From Bartonella sp. WD16.2 (GTDB lineage: Bacteria > Pseudomonadota > Alphaproteobacteria > Rhizobiales > Rhizobiaceae): a stretch of DNA of 64,000 nt. The DNA lies in assembly GCF_002022505.1 (NCBI RefSeq), contig NZ_CP019781.1, forward strand, positions 868,001-932,000. Direction: 5' to 3'. Below, in pieces: positions 26,755-37,391 of the stretch. The position numbers were made by a program, and so were the translations under genes. The stretch's first letter is position 1, and each line of letters opens with the position of its first letter. The notes below the pieces were generated by a model. That model was not told the DNA's origin. It made no database searches and worked only from the letters and a program-made list of their open reading frames with translations.

Positions 26755-26794
26755 AACCTCACTCTTCTTTCCTCCTGAGAGTGAGGTTTTTTTA
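26755..26794 (+). terminator. Strong intrinsic terminator
   Basis: AACCTCACTC (26755-26764) pairs with GAGTGAGGTT (26779-26788), followed by seven T. It lies 30 bases before the gene at 26823 with no gene ending near it, so it may end the candidate RNA region or a lost gene, or act as an attenuator for the downstream gene. Confidence 0.8.
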
Positions 26795-26822
26795 TATCTC
26801 AGTTTCTCCAAAGGAATAACCC

Positions 26823-27263
26823 ATGGAAAAAGTACAAGTAGTCATCACAAGACCTATGTGTGTTCTTGGTGACAACAAAGCCACCGTTCGTTTTGAGCCT
26901 TCCACAAAAAGTAATCCATTCGTTGAGGTTTCTTATCAGGTTTATGATCGTCTCAAACGCGCAGGTGCTGCTAAGCTTTATCAACAATGGCTATCACAAA
27001 CCGTCAATGAAAAACCTAAACCTAATGAGCAAGAGGTTTCTATAGATATAGATGTAAACACTCAAGAGGTTACACAGGTCGTTGAGCAAATTACACAAAC
27101 ATCTATAGAGTCTGACAAACAATCTCAAAAAGAGCTTAATGAGCAAGAAGTCTCTGTAGATGTAAACACTCAAGATGTTGAGCAAACATCAGTAGAATCT
27201 AGTGAACAGTCTGCAAAAGCAAAAACTTCTAAATCCTCGACGCGTACGACTAAAAAGGCTTAA
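26823..27263 (+). CDS. Phage protein with acidic repeat tail, unknown function
   Basis: 146 residues. The first 60 form a compact region (KVQVVITRPMCVLGDNKATVRFEPSTKSNPFVEVSYQVYDRL). The tail holds an imperfect repeat NEQEVS.D.DVNTQ.V (about residues 67-83 and 107-123) and ends in a Lys/Ser/Thr-rich stretch. Repeat DNA is visible as GAGCAAGA.GT.TCT with GTAAACACTCAAGA. Ribosome-binding site AAAGGAA. No family recognised. Confidence 0.6.
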   Translation: MEKVQVVITRPMCVLGDNKATVRFEPSTKSNPFVEVSYQVYDRLKRAGAAKLYQQWLSQTVNEKPKPNEQEVSIDIDVNTQEVTQVVEQITQTSIESDKQSQKELNEQEVSVDVNTQDVEQTSVESSEQSAKAKTSKSSTRTTKKA

Positions 27264-27266
27264 ACT

Positions 27267-30024
27267 GTGAAGTCAAATAGCCATGCAAAGCAAGTTGAAC
27301 GCTTTGCTGAAACTGTTAAAAATTATATCACGCGCTTAACAAGCATTTTAGCAGAGCCAGATACTGAAGTACGACAAGCTTTTGACAGTTTTTTAGCAAA
27401 ATTACGTGATGATTTAAATAACACGACCACAGAAGGCGATGCGATTGAAATGCTTGCACAACATATTATCATGCTTCCTGTATTTAAATTGTTGTTTGAA
27501 GAATACCAGTTTACTCGTGAAAATCCTGTGTCACGTGCTATACAGCGTGTGCTTGATGCGCTTAAAGAAGCTAACTTTGAGCAAGAATCTAAAGATCTTG
27601 AGAGCTTTTACGCTGGTGTAAAATTACAGGCCTGTGGACTTACTGATCCACAAGAAAAGCAAAAATTGATTTTAGAGATTTATGAAAAGTTTTTTCGTTG
27701 TGCTTTTCCACTCACTGCTCAAAAACTAGGTATTGTCTATACTCCCATTGAGGTTGTAGATTTTATTATTAATTCAGTCAATGAGGTATTACAAACTGAA
27801 TTTGGCAAAACACTTGGTTCACCTGGTGTTGAGATTATGGACCCGTTTACGGGAACGGGAACTTTTATCACACGGCTTTTACAATCTGGTCTGATTAAAA
27901 AAGAGGAGATGGAATATAAATTCCGTCATGAGATTTATGCCAATGAAATAGTACCATTAGCATACTATATCGCGGGCATTAATATTGAAGCCACATACCA
28001 TAGCATTATGGGTGGAGATTATGTACCATTCGAGGGGATTTGCTTAACCGATACATTCCAGCTTTATGAGCAGGGAAAAGATCAGATGAGTGATTTGAAT
28101 AAAGCAAAACAGTAAATGTCAGTCACGTCAGGAAAAACAAGATATTTGTGTTATTGTTAGTAACCCACCCTATTCTGTCGGGCAAAAGAGTGAAAATGAC
28201 AATGCGAAGAATCTTAGTTATCCTAAATTAGATAATTATATCCATGAAACTTATATAGCTCAATCTAAAGCAATTTGTTTACGATCGCTTTATGATAGTT
28301 ATATCCGTGCAATTCGTTGGGCAAGTGATCACATAAAAGACTGTGGTGTCATTGGTTTTGTTACAAATGCAGGTTTCATTAATGCACGTTCCATGGATGG
28401 CTTACGAAAATGTCTGAGTGAAGAGTTCTCGAGTATTTATGTATTTAATTTACGGGGGGATAAACGCAAAGATATGATGAGTAAAGGACGTGCTCAAGAA
28501 GGTCAGAATGTTTTTGGCAGTGGAAGCATGACAGGTATTGCCATAACAATTCTTATCAAAAATCCAGAAGTGCAAGAGCGTGGAAAAATTTATTATTACG
28601 ACATTGGTAATAATCTCACGAGAAAAGAGAAACTTTCTGAAGTTCAGCGTTTTGGCAGTATTGGCGGCATCAAGCGTGAACATGGTTGGCAAGTGATTAC
28701 ACCAGATGAGCATGGTGATTGGCTTAATCAACGCAACAGTGATTTTGAAAAATTACTCGCTTTAGGAGATAGGAAAGGCAGTAGCATAAAGTTATTCGAA
28801 ATTTTTTCCGGTGGTATTGTAACTAATCGTAATGCTTGGGCATACAACTCAAGTCGTGAAGCTTTAGTAAAGAATATGAGCAATATGATTACCTTTTATA
28901 ATAGTGAAGTAGAGCGTTTTAATGCTGCATTCCCTCTCTAATCGCAAGGTACGTGAAAATGCTGTAGATGACTTTGTCAACACAGATGCTAGAAAAATCA
29001 GTTGGAGCCGTTATCTCAAACAAAAACTAGTGAGAGGAACTATTTTAGCATTTGAAGATGGTTTTCTTATCCAAAGCCTTTATCAGCCTTTTACACGCCA
29101 GTGGCTTTATTATAATCGTTCTCTTAATGAGAGAGTATGTCAAATACCACGCATATTTCCTATGGAAGAGGCTGTTGAAAACAGAATGATACAAGTTTCA
29201 GAAGCCGGAGAAAGAGTAGACTTTTCTGTTTTGATGACTAAAGATTTACCCAATAGTGATGCACTAGGGAAAGGTCAGTGTTTCCAAGGTACGTTTATGA
29301 AAATACTGCATCTTATGCAAAGGAAACCAAGGCAGCTGGCTTACAACGACGTGATGCTATAACTGATGAAGGGTTAGCGTATTTTAAAGAAGCCTATCCT
29401 GATGAAACAATTTCAAAAGATGATCTCTTCTTTTACGTTTATGGAGTATTACATTCTGAAGATTATCGTGCTCGTTATGCTCATAATCTTTCCAAACAAT
29501 TGCCTCGTATTCCAACGGTTAAAAAAGTAGAGGACTTTTGGGCTTTTGTTAAAGCTGGTCGAAAGCTTGGTGATTTGCATACCAATTATGAAGAGGTTGA
29601 ATCATATCCCGTCACATATAAACAAGGTGATCCAAGCACTTGGATTATTGATGACAAGGTTAGTTTCTACCGTGTTGAGAAGATGAAATTTGGTGGCAAG
29701 CGTGGAGCTATTGATAAAAGCACTGTAATTTATAATGCACAAATTACTATGCAAAATATCCCATTGGAAGCTTACGACTATATAGTAAGTGGTAGACCTG
29801 CTCTTGAATGGGTTATGGATAAACAAATTGTAAAAACTGATAAAGCAAGTGGCATTGTTAATGATGCTAATCGCTATGCTGTGGAGACTATTGGCAATCC
29901 TGCTTACCCCTTAGAATTGTTTCAACGGGTTATTACTGTAAGTTTAGAAACAATGAAAATTGTTCGTAATCTTCCCAAATTAGAAATAAGAGAAATTGAA
30001 GATACTCAAAAAACTCTACACTAA
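27267..30024 (+). pseudogene. Helicase-less adenine methyltransferase, relic of a large single-chain restriction-modification enzyme
   Basis: Four reading frames join into one methyltransferase plus target-recognition region of about 915 residues. SAM motif I (DPFTGTGTF) and catalytic motif IV (SNPPYSVGQ) mark an N6-adenine methyltransferase. The family usually carries an N-terminal nuclease and SF2 helicase, as in LlaGI-like type ISP enzymes; both are absent. Frame breaks lie near 28112, at the CCC of 28932-28934 (one base too many), and at TTT 29281-29283 (one too few). The start is GTG three bases after the previous stop, with no ribosome-binding site, consistent with a lost front. Confidence 0.75.
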
Positions 30025-30627
30025 AAGAGTTTAAACAAAATTGGAGGGTATCTCTTTAGATAAAAAGAAATGTTGTAAATTTTCAAAATGAGAAAAAATA
30101 GTTAGAGTATTCTGTACCTTTTGAAATCTCAATTACCAAAAGCTTTTGTTTATAGTTTGTCGAAGAAGTTTCCGTTATTTTCAATGAGTACAATATCCAA
30201 ATACCAATATATAAAGTGCTCATTGTTACTTACACATTTTAAATGGGTTTCATAAATTTGGAGAGGAATTTTAGAGCTGGATATTTCTCAAGCTATTAAT
30301 GTCGAGCAACTACTCCTAAGTGCAATGCAAAAAACATTTACACTATTAAAATCTACGTAAGATTTATGCTAAAAACTTTAATATCTTCTACATTCTTTCA
30401 AAAAACTAGCCTCGAGCTAAAATTAGTGAGTTTATTCTTGAGTCACAGCTCTTTTTTATAGTATTGATTTTATCCAAATTAGTATATCATAGCCTTAGTG
30501 GAAAACAAAATGATCCCAAAAGATTTATAATCTTTTTGATTAATTTACTTACAAGACGCGATATTTAAGAAATTATCGTAAAAATTTCAACAAAGCTATA
30601 AATAGATCAAATAGTTTTATAAAATAT
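30025..30627. other. Gap at the likely right edge of the island, 603 bp
   Basis: AT-rich, no gene called on either strand. I looked for a copy of the tRNA-Glu 3' end as attR and did not find one. Some ORF-like stretches lack starts and ribosome-binding sites. Confidence 0.5.
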
Positions 30628-31266
30628 TTAATACACAATAGAAAAATGTATAGATCCTATAGCGCCAGTAAATATCTGCTTACCTTCTTGTTGAAATTGT
30701 TGAATTAATTTTTCATCAATCATGCGGCGATCCCACATTGTGCCAAACATATAGCCTTTTTTCCAATCAACAGATCTTCCAGTAAAATTTTCCATTGCCG
30801 ATTGATTGTATATTCTGGCAGTATCATGATCTAAAGCTTTAAATAAAGCCTGTGATCCTCCAAGCAATTTGCCTTCTTTTGCTAAGGAATGTACAAGATC
30901 CTTTAATTGATTATCACTTATTGTCAAAGGGGCATAAACCTGAAAGTGACCATTTGGAACATCATCATACCCCTGAAATTGCGAAGAATCAGCGTCAATT
31001 AAATCTCCCCACAAAACAACAGAATGAGTGGATTCCATTACAGGAGACAAAACTTCGGTAACTTGAACTCTATTATCAGATACCTCTTTAATATGTGACA
31101 ATGCATCATAGAATTTTAAAGGAAAAATATCTTTAGTATCAATAGATACAGATGGTGCTTGAATAATGTTATGAAGTGCTTCGTCAAAATGCTGCTCCAT
31201 AGGTAAACTGTGTTTTTGATATTCATCAACTTTTATGTTGAACTGAAATGAATCAATAAAAACCAT
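30628..31266 (-). CDS. Protein of unknown function
   Basis: 212 residues from ATG 31266, which has an excellent GGGAGGGGAGAAG leader. It is not membrane-bound and has no signal peptide. Segments such as VQVTEVLSPVMESTHSVVLWGDLID and YMFGTMWDRRMIDEKLIQQF suggest a globular mixed fold. I recognise no family. It lies between the island and icd with gaps on both sides; the strong ribosome-binding site and even codon use suggest it is real and expressed. It may be the last island gene or a genus-specific core gene. Confidence 0.65.
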   Translation of the reverse strand: MVFIDSFQFNIKVDEYQKHSLPMEQHFDEALHNIIQAPSVSIDTKDIFPLKFYDALSHIKEVSDNRVQVTEVLSPVMESTHSVVLWGDLIDADSSQFQGYDDVPNGHFQVYAPLTISDNQLKDLVHSLAKEGKLLGGSQALFKALDHDTARIYNQSAMENFTGRSVDWKKGYMFGTMWDRRMIDEKLIQQFQQEGKQIFTGAIGSIHFSIVY

Positions 31267-31564
31267 TCTTCTCCCCTCCCTATTTGAGCTGATGTATTCC
31301 AATAATACTTTTATAGATTTTTATATAACACAAATAAATGTTAAAATAAAGCCAGAAAAAAACAAAGATTATTTTATAAAGGCTATTTTTACTCATTATA
31401 ATTTTGTTTTAAAAAATAAAAATTACAAAACACATTATTGATATATTCACTAATTCTCTGCTTATGAAATTTAATACTCTTCTATTATCACTTATTTTTA
31501 CTTTTCATCATAGACTTGAAAGTGCTATAGAAGATAATATTACTTAAATGAAAAAGGACTTCTA

Positions 31565-32779
31565 ATGGAAAAGATCAAAGTAGAAAATCCTGTCGTTGAA
31601 ATCGACGGCGATGAAATGACCCACATTATTTGGAAGCATATAAAAGATAAACTGATCCACCCTTATCTCGATATTAATCTCAAATATTATGATCTTTCCA
31701 TCAAAAACCGAGATAAAACCAATGATCAAGTTACTATTGATTCTGCCAATGCTATTAAGCAATATGGAGTTGGTGTAAAATGTGCAACTATTACTCCTGA
31801 TGAGTCACGTGTTAAAGAATTTAACTTAAAAAAAATGTGGAAGTCGCCAAATGGTACGATCCGTAACATTTTAGGAGGGGTCATTTTTCGTGAGCCTATT
31901 ATCTGTAAAAATGTCCCACGCCTTGTTCCTAGCTGGACAAAACCTATTATTATCGGACGCCATGCTTTTGGTGATCAATATAAAGCAACTGATTTTAAAT
32001 TCCCTGGTAAAGGGAAACTAAGCATCAAATTTGTCGGTGATGATGGCCAGATTATAGAACATGATGTTTTTGATGCCCCAAGCGCGGGGGTTGCTATGGC
32101 CATGTATAATATTGATGAATCAATCCGCGACTTTGCTCGCGCATCTTTTAATTACGGCCTACAACGAAATGTTCCTGTCTATCTTTCGACAAAAAATACT
32201 ATTTTAAAAGCCTATGATGGCCGTTTCAAAGATATCTTTCAAGAAATATTTGATACAGAATTTAAAACTGAATTCGAAAGCCGTAAACTACATTATGAAC
32301 ATCGCTTAATTGATGATATGGTTGCTTCAGCACTCAAATGGTCAGGTGGATATGTCTGGGCATGTAAAAATTATGATGGTGATGTTCAATCAGACATTGT
32401 TGCTCAAGGTTTTGGTTCCCTTGGTCTTATGACTTCTGTTCTCATGACACCAGACGGTAAAATTGTTGAAGCAGAAGCCGCGCATGGTACAGTAACACGT
32501 CATTACCGTCAGCATCAGAAAGGTGAAGAAACATCAACAAATTCTATCGCTTCTATTTTTGCATGGACACGTGGTCTGATTCATCGCGCTAAACTTGATA
32601 ACAATGAGAAGTTGAAAAACTTTGCCGTTACATTAGAAAAAGTTTGTGTCCACACTGTTGAGGAAGGTTTTATGACAAAAGATCTTGCGCTTTTGATCGG
32701 ACCAGAACAAAAATGGCTTTCTACAACAGGATTTCTCGATAAAATTGATGCAAATTTAAAAAAAGAAATGGCCAATTAA
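31565..32779 (+). CDS. icd: Isocitrate dehydrogenase, NADP-dependent
   Basis: Oxidative decarboxylation of isocitrate to 2-oxoglutarate in the TCA cycle. It has 404 residues of the dimeric eukaryote-like type: [17 protein letters not shown] at the N-terminus, [15 protein letters not shown], the substrate-binding [19 protein letters not shown], and [32 protein letters not shown] near the metal-binding Asp. A strong terminator follows the stop. Single gene. Confidence 0.96.
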   Translation: MEKIKVENPVVEIDGDEMTHIIWKHIKDKLIHPYLDINLKYYDLSIKNRDKTNDQVTIDSANAIKQYGVGVKCATITPDESRVKEFNLKKMWKSPNGTIRNILGGVIFREPIICKNVPRLVPSWTKPIIIGRHAFGDQYKATDFKFPGKGKLSIKFVGDDGQIIEHDVFDAPSAGVAMAMYNIDESIRDFARASFNYGLQRNVPVYLSTKNTILKAYDGRFKDIFQEIFDTEFKTEFESRKLHYEHRLIDDMVASALKWSGGYVWACKNYDGDVQSDIVAQGFGSLGLMTSVLMTPDGKIVEAEAAHGTVTRHYRQHQKGEETSTNSIASIFAWTRGLIHRAKLDNNEKLKNFAVTLEKVCVHTVEEGFMTKDLALLIGPEQKWLSTTGFLDKIDANLKKEMAN

Positions 32780-32791
32780 TATAATTAAAGT

Positions 32792-32827
32792 CCTCAAGCT
32801 CTGTGAAAAGAGAGCTTGAGGGTTTTT
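32792..32827 (+). terminator. Terminator of icd
   Basis: An 11-bp perfect stem CCTCAAGCTCT / AGAGCTTGAGG (32792-32802 and 32811-32821) with an eight-base loop, followed by GTTTTT. Confidence 0.92.
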
Positions 32828-33669
32828 GCAAAATTAAATAACTGTATTCTAATAAAACAGGTAGCTTCTTTTCAATGCAAAACATAGCAAAACAGCGATA
32901 CTGTTTCATAAGAATAAAATATTGACACTTTAGTATTAGTATACACACATTTTCTAATGTGAATATTGCAAAAGAGAGATACTTTGAAGTATCTATCAAA
33001 TCTATTTTCAATAGCTTTTAGTATCAAACCCATAAAACAACGACAATCACAAAAATAAAAGCAACCTACCCCTCCTCGCAAGCTTATCCAAGCTAAGTTG
33101 TATTAGCTTGAATAATAATCGTAATCTTAAAACAAGTGTACACTATTAACAGCTTTCAAACACTATTTTTCAGCATTTAAATCAACCATAATCATAATTT
33201 TGAAATAAACATTATACAAGCAACTGCTTACAAACTGTAACACCAAATTAAGTAAAACAAAAAACGAGTGTTAATAATATTGGTTGAAACATAATCAACA
33301 GCACCATGCTAATATATGTTGCGTATCTAAAGTCATCTTATATAAAAAATGTAATTTTCATACTTCTTTAAGAAATCACTAACCTGTAATTAACATTGTT
33401 AATTTAAACAGTTATCTAGAAACAGAAAACAAACTGTTTTTCTCCGGATCAGGTAGTGCGTATCGGAGCAATAATCTCTGTTAAATTGACAGTGCAGAGA
33501 AAATGTTGTCAATAAAACTGCGCAATTCATTTTTTTATGATAGCGCAGTTTTATATTTTTCAAAAAAGTTACTCTAGTGAATCAAAATTGTTAAGAAACA
33601 CTCTTTTTATGAGAAAATAAACTTAATACAATAAAAAATAAGTCAAATACTATCAAAAATAAACACACA
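32828..33669. other. Gap between icd and tgt, 842 bp, with a hairpin-rich end
   Basis: No gene is called. The first 500 bases are featureless. The last 260 hold successive hairpins: AAACAGTT/AACTGTTT (33407-33441), CTCCG/CGGAG, TCTCTG/CAGAGA, and the strong hairpin listed at 33514-33552. They might belong to a small RNA on the plus strand, or the last may simply end tgt transcription from the other side. Confidence 0.4.
33514..33552. terminator. Strong hairpin, possible bidirectional terminator
   Basis: AAAACTGCGC (33514-33523) pairs with GCGCAGTTTT (33543-33552). On the plus strand the stem runs into TTTTATATTTTT; on the minus strand it runs into TTTTATTG, 118 bases after the tgt stop. It can therefore end transcription from either side. 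Confidence 0.65.
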
Positions 33670-34803
33670 TTAATGTGCTAATGCCTTATTGCTTTGCTCC
33701 CATAAAGCATTCGCTTCTGCACAAAAATCAGCATAACATCCTGCTTTAATAGAAGTACGAATATCTTGCATACGCTGTTGATAATAAGAAAGATTATTCC
33801 AAGTTAACAACATACCACCAAGAGCTTCATTAGATTTGACTAAATGGTGCAAATAGGCACGACTATAATCACGTGCAGCGGGACAAGGCGACTGTGGATC
33901 AAGAGGGCGAGAATCTTCTGCATAACGTGCATTGCGCAAATTTATTCTACCAAAGCGGGTAAAAGCTAAGCCATGGCGCCCAGCACGTGTTGGTAAAACA
34001 CAATCAAACATATCAATACCTCGAGCGACACTTTTTAAAATATCATCTGGAGTGCCCACTCCTATGAGATAGCGTGTTTATTCTCTGGCAAAATAGAACA
34101 AGTAGCATCTAATACCGCCATCATAACATCTTGAGTTTCACCAACTGCAAGCCCTCCAATAGCATAACCTTTCAAATCCATCTCTTTCAAGGTTTGAACA
34201 GAACGCTCACGCAACTTCATATTATCACCACCTTGAACAATACCAAACATAGCTTTATCTGATTGATTACCAAAAGCTGTTTTACAACGCTGCGCCCAAC
34301 GTAATGAAAGTTCCATAGCAGCTTCTATTTCTTTCTCACTTGCAGGTAATGCAATACATTGATCAAGCTGCATTTGAATGTCAGAATCAAGCAGTCCTTG
34401 GATTTCAATAGAACGTTCTGGACTCATTTCATAATACGCTCCATTAATATGAGAGCGGAAAATCACACATTTCTCTGTGATTTTACAAATCCCTGAAAGC
34501 GACATAACTTGAAAACCACCAGAGTCCGTTAAAATAGGTTCAGGCCAACGAGCAAATTCATGTAAGCCTCCTAAACGTGCAATCCGTTCAGCCCCAGGAC
34601 GCAACATTAAATGATAAGTATTACCCAAAATAACATCTGCCCCAAGATCACGTAGCTGATCCATATACATAGCCTTAACGGTCCCTACCGTTCCAACTGG
34701 CATGAATGCGGGTGTGCGAATACGTCCACGTCCTGTTATAATTTCACCCAAACGTGCCTGTTCATCTTGAGCAATTTTGTCTATAGTGAAACGTCTTAAC
34801 CAT
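33670..34803 (-). pseudogene. tgt: Queuine tRNA-ribosyltransferase, frameshifted
   Basis: The intact enzyme swaps guanine 34 of certain tRNAs for a queuine precursor. The body reads RTPAFMPVGTVGTVKAM, ILTDSGGFQVMSL, GIVQGG and GLAVGE, then one base is missing near 34076 (AAACACGC for AAACCACGC). The frame resumes with GTPDDILKSVARGIDMFDCVLPTRAGRHG, containing the catalytic-site Asp region, to 33670. The first codons are also inconsistent: from the ATG at 34803 the frame ends early, while RFTIDKIAQDEQARLGEI lies in another frame, so a second indel near 34795 is likely. The zinc ligands expected in the C-terminal part are not obvious. Confidence 0.8.
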
Positions 34804-35755
34804 TATTTTCGTCTTTTCGATTAAACAAATTCATATCGTTATAGCAACAAAAAAACACAACTCCTTTTTTGATCGCATTATTATAAGTGTTATAAAATGA
34901 ATTTACTTTACTAAACACCGAAACCAGCATTAAGAAAATTCAACGAAATAAATGAGAATTTATTATCTACCAATCAACACAATAAAAACAGCTTGACGAA
35001 AAAAATATCTGTAGTGTTCGGGTTAAATATCTTAAAATATTAACATTTATCCACTACAGTTCTAAATAACCTTAAGTGTTGTACTTAGATAGCAATAACT
35101 TTATTTTTGTATGTTTTTAGTGTCATAAATACTTAAATAATTTTAGGTATGAATATAATCAATTTCTCTGAATCCATTTTATGATTATGCATACTGTCAC
35201 ATTCAGAATAAAATACACATCTTCTTACATTGAAAACAAAATAGTGCTGCTCCATTTTATATTTTTGAAGCCCATTTTGAAATTTTTCGCTAAAATGTAA
35301 ACTGATAATCGGAACTGTTACTTTATTTTATAAATAAAAATAATTTAGTATTTCTGCTTTTTTTAATATTTTTTCAACACTCTAAACGCAATTTTAAACA
35401 CAACAAATAAGATAGAAATAGCATCTACCCAAATAAATTAGAGTAACAGAACCAAAACAAATACTTCAACTATACCGGAATAATATTTTGCTTCACAAAA
35501 ACTAAGTGTATTCTTTTCACTAAAAAGCTTAGAAAATTACAAACATAAAAAATCTTGTAAGATTTGCTTTTGAAGAATATATATAAAGAAAACGTGCATT
35601 TTGATGTAAAGAAGCCAATTTTAATAATAGGGCCCGTTATTTCGAAAATTCAAAATTGAAAAGTTTTATTTACACAAAAACACACAGTTCACATTAATCT
35701 CAATAAAATTCCAAATTAAACCGTAAACAGAAATTATCTGCACAATATTCTAATA
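34804..35755. other. Gap between tgt and the cyclophilin genes, 952 bp
   Basis: AT-rich, no ORF or tRNA called. In related alphaproteobacteria queA often lies here; I cannot see any remnant of it by eye. Nothing else recognisable. Confidence 0.45.
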
Positions 35756-36268
35756 CTACTTTGTATCCACAGCAATTTTGGCTTTGATAATCATATCAGG
35801 CTCTACAACAGGTTCACCACGCTTGATCTTATCAACATTTTCCATACCTTCCACAACCTGTCCCCATATAGAATATTGACGATCAAGCCAAGGAGCGTCT
35901 TCAAAGCAGATAAAAAACTGCGAATTAGCAGAATTTGGATTTTGGCTGCGTGCCATAGAAACTGTACCACGTTTATGAGAAATATTCGAAAACTCTGCTT
36001 TCAAATCAGGCTTATCCGATCCTCCCATACCCACACGCGATAAATCGAATTTCTGACCGTCTTTTTTCCCAAACTTCACATCACCAGTTTGAGCCATAAA
36101 ACCATCAATAACACGATGAAAAACAACATTATCATAAGCACCTTCACGCACTAACTCTTTAATACGCACCACATGGCCAGGAGCTAAATCAGCAAACAAT
36201 TCAATCACTATATTGCCTTTTGTTGTTTCAAGAATTAAAGTATTTTCTGGGTCTTTAATCTCAGCCAT
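35756..36268 (-). CDS. ppiB: Peptidyl-prolyl cis-trans isomerase, cyclophilin type, cytoplasmic
   Basis: 170 residues from ATG 36268. It has the cyclophilin core: VFHRVIDGFMAQTGDVKFG, MARSQNPNSANSQFFICFEDAPWLDRQYSIWGQVVEGMENVDKI, with the active-site Arg, Phe, Met and Gln. There is no signal peptide, so it folds proteins in the cytoplasm. It lies 16 bases downstream of a near-identical paralogue that has a signal peptide. Confidence 0.92.
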   Translation of the reverse strand: MAEIKDPENTLILETTKGNIVIELFADLAPGHVVRIKELVREGAYDNVVFHRVIDGFMAQTGDVKFGKKDGQKFDLSRVGMGGSDKPDLKAEFSNISHKRGTVSMARSQNPNSANSQFFICFEDAPWLDRQYSIWGQVVEGMENVDKIKRGEPVVEPDMIIKAKIAVDTK

Positions 36269-36284
36269 ATAATTATCCTTTGAT

Positions 36285-36866
36285 TTATTGATCACGTTGC
36301 AAATGAGCAGCATTGATAACATCAGGATTTGTTACAGATCCATTATTACTGACAGCGCCCTTCTTAATTTCATCGACAACATCCATTCCTTTTACAACTT
36401 CCCCAACAACAGTATACTGTTCATTTAAAAAAGTAGCATCATCAAAACAAATGAAGAATTGAGAATTTGCTGAATGAGGATCTTGTGAACGTGCCATACC
36501 AACAGTACCACGCCTAAATGGCTGTTTTGAAAATTCTGCTACTAAATCAGGATAATTTGAACCACCCATACCAACGCGCTTAAGATCAAAATCAGTACTA
36601 TCTTTTTTTCCAAATTTTACATCGCCTGTCTGCGCCATAAAACCAGGGATAACACGATGAAATACAACATTATTATAAGCACCCTCTTCTGTTAATTTTT
36701 TGATTCTGTCGACATGTTTTGGCGCAAGATCAGGACGTAAACGAATAACAACATCACCATTTTTAAGGGATAAAACAAGGGTATTATGCTCATTTGCTAA
36801 AGCATTAAATGAAAAAAGATAAACAATACATGTTAAAATGGCAAAAATTCTAATATACACAATCAT
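36285..36866 (-). CDS. ppiA: Peptidyl-prolyl cis-trans isomerase, cyclophilin type, exported
   Basis: 193 residues. The first 24 (IRIFAILTCIVYLFSFNALA-NEH) are a signal peptide, so the mature enzyme is periplasmic. The catalytic core (VFHRVIPGFMAQTGDVKFG, MARSQDPHSANSQFFICFDDATFLNEQYTVVGEVVKGMDVVDEI) closely matches the downstream gene, indicating tandem duplication with split locations. If the coaD frameshift is corrected, its stop overlaps this start by ATGA, so the operon is coupled. Confidence 0.92.
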   Translation of the reverse strand: MIVYIRIFAILTCIVYLFSFNALANEHNTLVLSLKNGDVVIRLRPDLAPKHVDRIKKLTEEGAYNNVVFHRVIPGFMAQTGDVKFGKKDSTDFDLKRVGMGGSNYPDLVAEFSKQPFRRGTVGMARSQDPHSANSQFFICFDDATFLNEQYTVVGEVVKGMDVVDEIKKGAVSNNGSVTNPDVINAAHLQRDQ

Positions 36867-36888
36867 TTTTCCTTCAAGGATTTAAATT

Positions 36889-37368
36889 TCAAACACAAAG
36901 CTTGTGCAACATTTTGAGGAACAAAAGGCATAACGTCCCCCCCATAGCAGCAATCTGGCGCACTAATGTAGAAGTTATTGGACGACTAGAAACGCTTGCC
37001 GGTAAAAAAACAGTTTGTAATTCAGGAGCCATAATCTTGTTCATCCCTGCCATTTGCATTTCGTAATCGAGATCAGTACCATCACGCAAACCACGAATAA
37101 GAAACGAAGCTTGAATTTCACGCGCTTTATTAATTAAAAGATTATCAAATGCAATAACTCGCAATCGATCAGGACCTGTATTTAATAAGTCTTTCCCGAC
37201 TTGTGTAATTAAATCAACACGCTCTTCAAAACTAAAAAGTGATTGTTTTCCACTTTGTATACCAATAGCTACCACCACTTCATCGGCCAATAATAAACTG
37301 CCTTGCAAAACATCAAGGTGACCATTTGTAATAGGATCAAAAGAACCTGCATAAAGAGCAATGGTCAT
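36889..37368 (-). CDS. coaD: Phosphopantetheine adenylyltransferase, C-terminus altered by a homopolymer frameshift
   Basis: Adds AMP to 4'-phosphopantetheine in coenzyme A synthesis; normally essential. The N-terminal [19 protein letters not shown] carries the HxGH-type motif (T/NGHLD), and the core runs to [13 protein letters not shown]. There the minus strand has seven G (36937-36943). One more G would restore [24 protein letters not shown], with a stop at 36863-36865 overlapping the ppiA start. As written, the last residues are out of frame. The preferred start is the second of two ATG (37368). Confidence 0.88.
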   Translation of the reverse strand: MTIALYAGSFDPITNGHLDVLQGSLLLADEVVVAIGIQSGKQSLFSFEERVDLITQVGKDLLNTGPDRLRVIAFDNLLINKAREIQASFLIRGLRDGTDLDYEMQMAGMNKIMAPELQTVFLPASVSSRPITSTLVRQIAAMGGTLCLLFLKMLHKLCV

Positions 37369-37391
37369 CATTTACTCCAATGTTTTCACAA

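Larger units (their letters stand above)
12996..30024. mobile_element. Decayed prophage / genomic island beside tRNA-Glu
   Basis: About 17 kb holding a tyrosine integrase, exonuclease/RecT pair, CI/Cro-like regulators with operators, three antirepressor paralogues, phage-type Ssb, three toxin-antitoxin modules and a restriction-modification relic. Six or more of its genes carry nonsense or frameshift lesions. No structural, packaging or lysis gene is present, so it cannot form particles alone. The left edge is set by tRNA-Glu; the right edge is uncertain (30.0-31.3 kb), because I found no second copy of the tRNA 3' end. Confidence 0.8.

Noticed and set aside
30000..31560. Copy of the tRNA-Glu 3' end as the right attachment site
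   Set aside because: I searched by eye for the T-arm and acceptor sequence and found no match, so the right edge stays undefined.
34804..35755. Remnant of queA
   Set aside because: No recognisable motif on either strand; absence is stated, not a pseudogene.
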